64,000 nucleotides of DNA from Pithys albifrons albifrons (Eukaryota > Chordata > Aves > Passeriformes > Thamnophilidae): the NCBI RefSeq assembly GCF_047495875.1, contig NC_092465.1, positions 5,790,160-5,854,159 on the forward strand, given 5' to 3'. Under the pieces are notes generated by a model. It saw only the letters and a list, made by a program, of their open reading frames with translations. It ran no database searches and was not told the origin of the DNA. Made by a program: the position numbers and the translations under genes. Each line of letters starts with the position of its first letter. The stretch's first letter is position 1. Positions 62,453 to 64,000 of the stretch are shown here, piece after piece.

Positions 62453-64000
62453 TATCTTTAAGAGTTCCATTACAAGACACTATGTCAAAAGAAATAACTA
62501 GGGTTGTAAAAATCAGGTTGTCCAAAAATAAAAATGGCAAAGTGGGAACTGCACTTTGACATTTCTTTAGCTGCCTTCAACATACAGCTTCTGGAACAAC
62601 TTCTATATACATGACAGTATTAATTTTTAAAGACAGGAGTTCCACCTCACTCAGAAGATAATGTTGTGAATTCAGGCACAGACACCAGGGATTCCATCTG
62701 CAGACAAGCAAACACTCACATCTGTAACTGAGACCAAGAGAAAATGCAGTTTGAACACATAACATGCGGCAGAAGACTATATTTTGAATTACCTAAATAC
62801 TAGTCATTTCAATCTGGATTTACAACATTAGCACTTACTTTTAATCTATGCCCGAGGTCATATTCACACAGAGGCCAACACTGCCTCACCTTGCAGGGGT
62901 GCCATGCTAATTAATTCACAAAAAATAGCAAATCAGCAAGATGCAACACTGAAAGCTCAATGGAAAAGCAGAGGAAGACTATTTGTTTAATTTGTTGATG
63001 CAAGGTTTCAGTAGCACTCAGTAAATAACCAAAGAACAATGACTAGAGGAAATACTGACCTACTACTTATTCAGTAGGAACTTTATACTGAAAAAAGCAA
63101 AGGTTATCTAGGAGAGGGGTGATTTAAAGTTTCATAGATGACTTTGATCCTGGGACTTCTAAGTACTTGACTTGCTTGACTTTGTACTCTGAGATGCCTT
63201 TTTTTTTTTAATTTTTTCCCCTTAATATTAGTATAGGTTTGGGCAAGGTCAGTTGTATGTAAATTGGACTAATTTAATGATACTGGGTGGAATTCAGATT
63301 GGAATGTAAAAAATCCCCTACAACACAGATGAAATTTAAGGAGTTCCTTATTGTAATTAAAGGTATGTTAAATTGATATGGAAGAAAATCTCTATGGAGG
63401 GAGCATAATGACTGACCTTGTAATGAGTGACTCCAGGCAGAGAAATACTCAGACCCATAATGTTAAAGTCACCTGCTCACATAGGCAAAAAAGTAAGAAA
63501 GGCAACAACATATATGGATTTACCATCTCCATTTTCTTGGTTATCTCTGTTCCATCAGCAAACAGTGGTCTCAGTAGCATCATCACTCAGAAATAATCAC
63601 AACTGTTATTACTCATTCCAGAACCAGAGTGAAAAACACAGTCTTTTTTTCAGGATGAAAGCTGTGTACAAAAGCCATGCTGTTCCCTTGGTGGGTAACA
63701 TTTTTCTGAGCATCTCCTACCATGTACAAAGGAAATCTGCAGAGTAAGTCCAGCTGAAGAATACGCAGCAGTTGCTATTCAAAGCACAGAATCCAAGTGG
63801 ATTTAGACATCTTGCAGAGTTTGCTCAGATGGTGTCTGAGCACTGAATTTCTTGAAGAAAAACTTCCATCTCTCCCTATGTCCCATTTTAGGTGCCCAAA
63901 TCATCTTTCTGAGCTGCCTGGCCTCAAGGTATTCATCATAATAGAGACTAATGACACTACAGGTGAATGAATGTTCCCTTCTCACTTCTGCTGGATACCA
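62453..64000. other. Non-coding stretch to window end
   Basis: Nothing was recognised. A T-rich run is at 63199-63220. The terminal frames have no family motif. Confidence 0.4.

Noticed and set aside
1..64000. TMEM106B exons, CRISPR arrays, phage or bacterial operons, and endogenous retrovirus genes
   Set aside because: No matching protein motifs, regularly spaced repeats or LTR pairs were found. Composition and CR1 content are those of vertebrate intergenic DNA.

Overview
This window looks like bird genomic DNA. It is AT-rich and almost entirely non-coding. Its recognisable mobile DNA is dominated by CR1 (chicken repeat 1) retrotransposon tails with the typical avian 3' end (tandem ATTCTATG-like octamers) and the conserved 3' UTR, in both orientations. 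A few much older fossils lie among them: MIR/CORE-SINE fragments and two segments resembling palindromic repeats common in turtles and crocodilians. There are no bacterial or viral features. The many short open frames are what AT-rich vertebrate intergenic DNA produces by chance.

Only one protein-coding exon can be supported. It lies at 2653-2750 (+) and encodes a complete six-cysteine EGF-like domain between a good acceptor and a good donor (AAG|GTAAGC). Cysteine spacing and the trailing CEKK point to the last EGF repeat of VWDE (von Willebrand factor D and EGF domains), but I could not run a search. A phase-compatible candidate for the final exon (four codons, a stop, then a short 3' UTR with two AATAAA signals) starts at 10496. 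If that is right, positions 1-10.7 kb are the 3' end of a plus-strand gene and the remaining ~53 kb is intergenic. By recalled human gene order this would be the VWDE-TMEM106B interval, and no TMEM106B exon was seen.

Layout. 1-10.7 kb: EGF exon, long intron with an old MIR-like/CR1 fossil (6.1-6.5 kb) and a plus-strand CR1 tail (8.9-9.3 kb), candidate terminal exon. 10.7-21.7 kb: non-coding DNA with a TA/CA microsatellite (13.4 kb), a plus CR1 (16.6-16.9 kb), an MIR-like fossil (17.2 kb), an old minus CR1 (19.4-19.8 kb) and the longest, best-preserved CR1 (20.7-21.6 kb, minus). 21.7-35 kb: a GC-richer block (22.2-22.7 kb) and CR1 copies at 26.2 (+), 28.3 (+), 30.7 (-) and 33.8 kb (-). 35-64 kb: repeat-poor DNA with a palindromic-repeat fossil (35.5 kb), a purine tract (41.5 kb), a dead CR1 reverse-transcriptase fragment (43.6 kb), a possible conserved regulatory block (51.9-52.5 kb), two MIR fossils (53.2 and 58.6 kb), a second ancient repeat fossil (54.5 kb), a pyrimidine-rich strand-asymmetric kilobase (54.8-55.8 kb) and a TA/CA tract (62.4 kb).

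I found no new multi-gene system. The observations most worth checking are the isolated EGF exon with its proposed terminal exon, the ancient repeat fossils, and the CR1-free blocks that may be conserved regulatory DNA.
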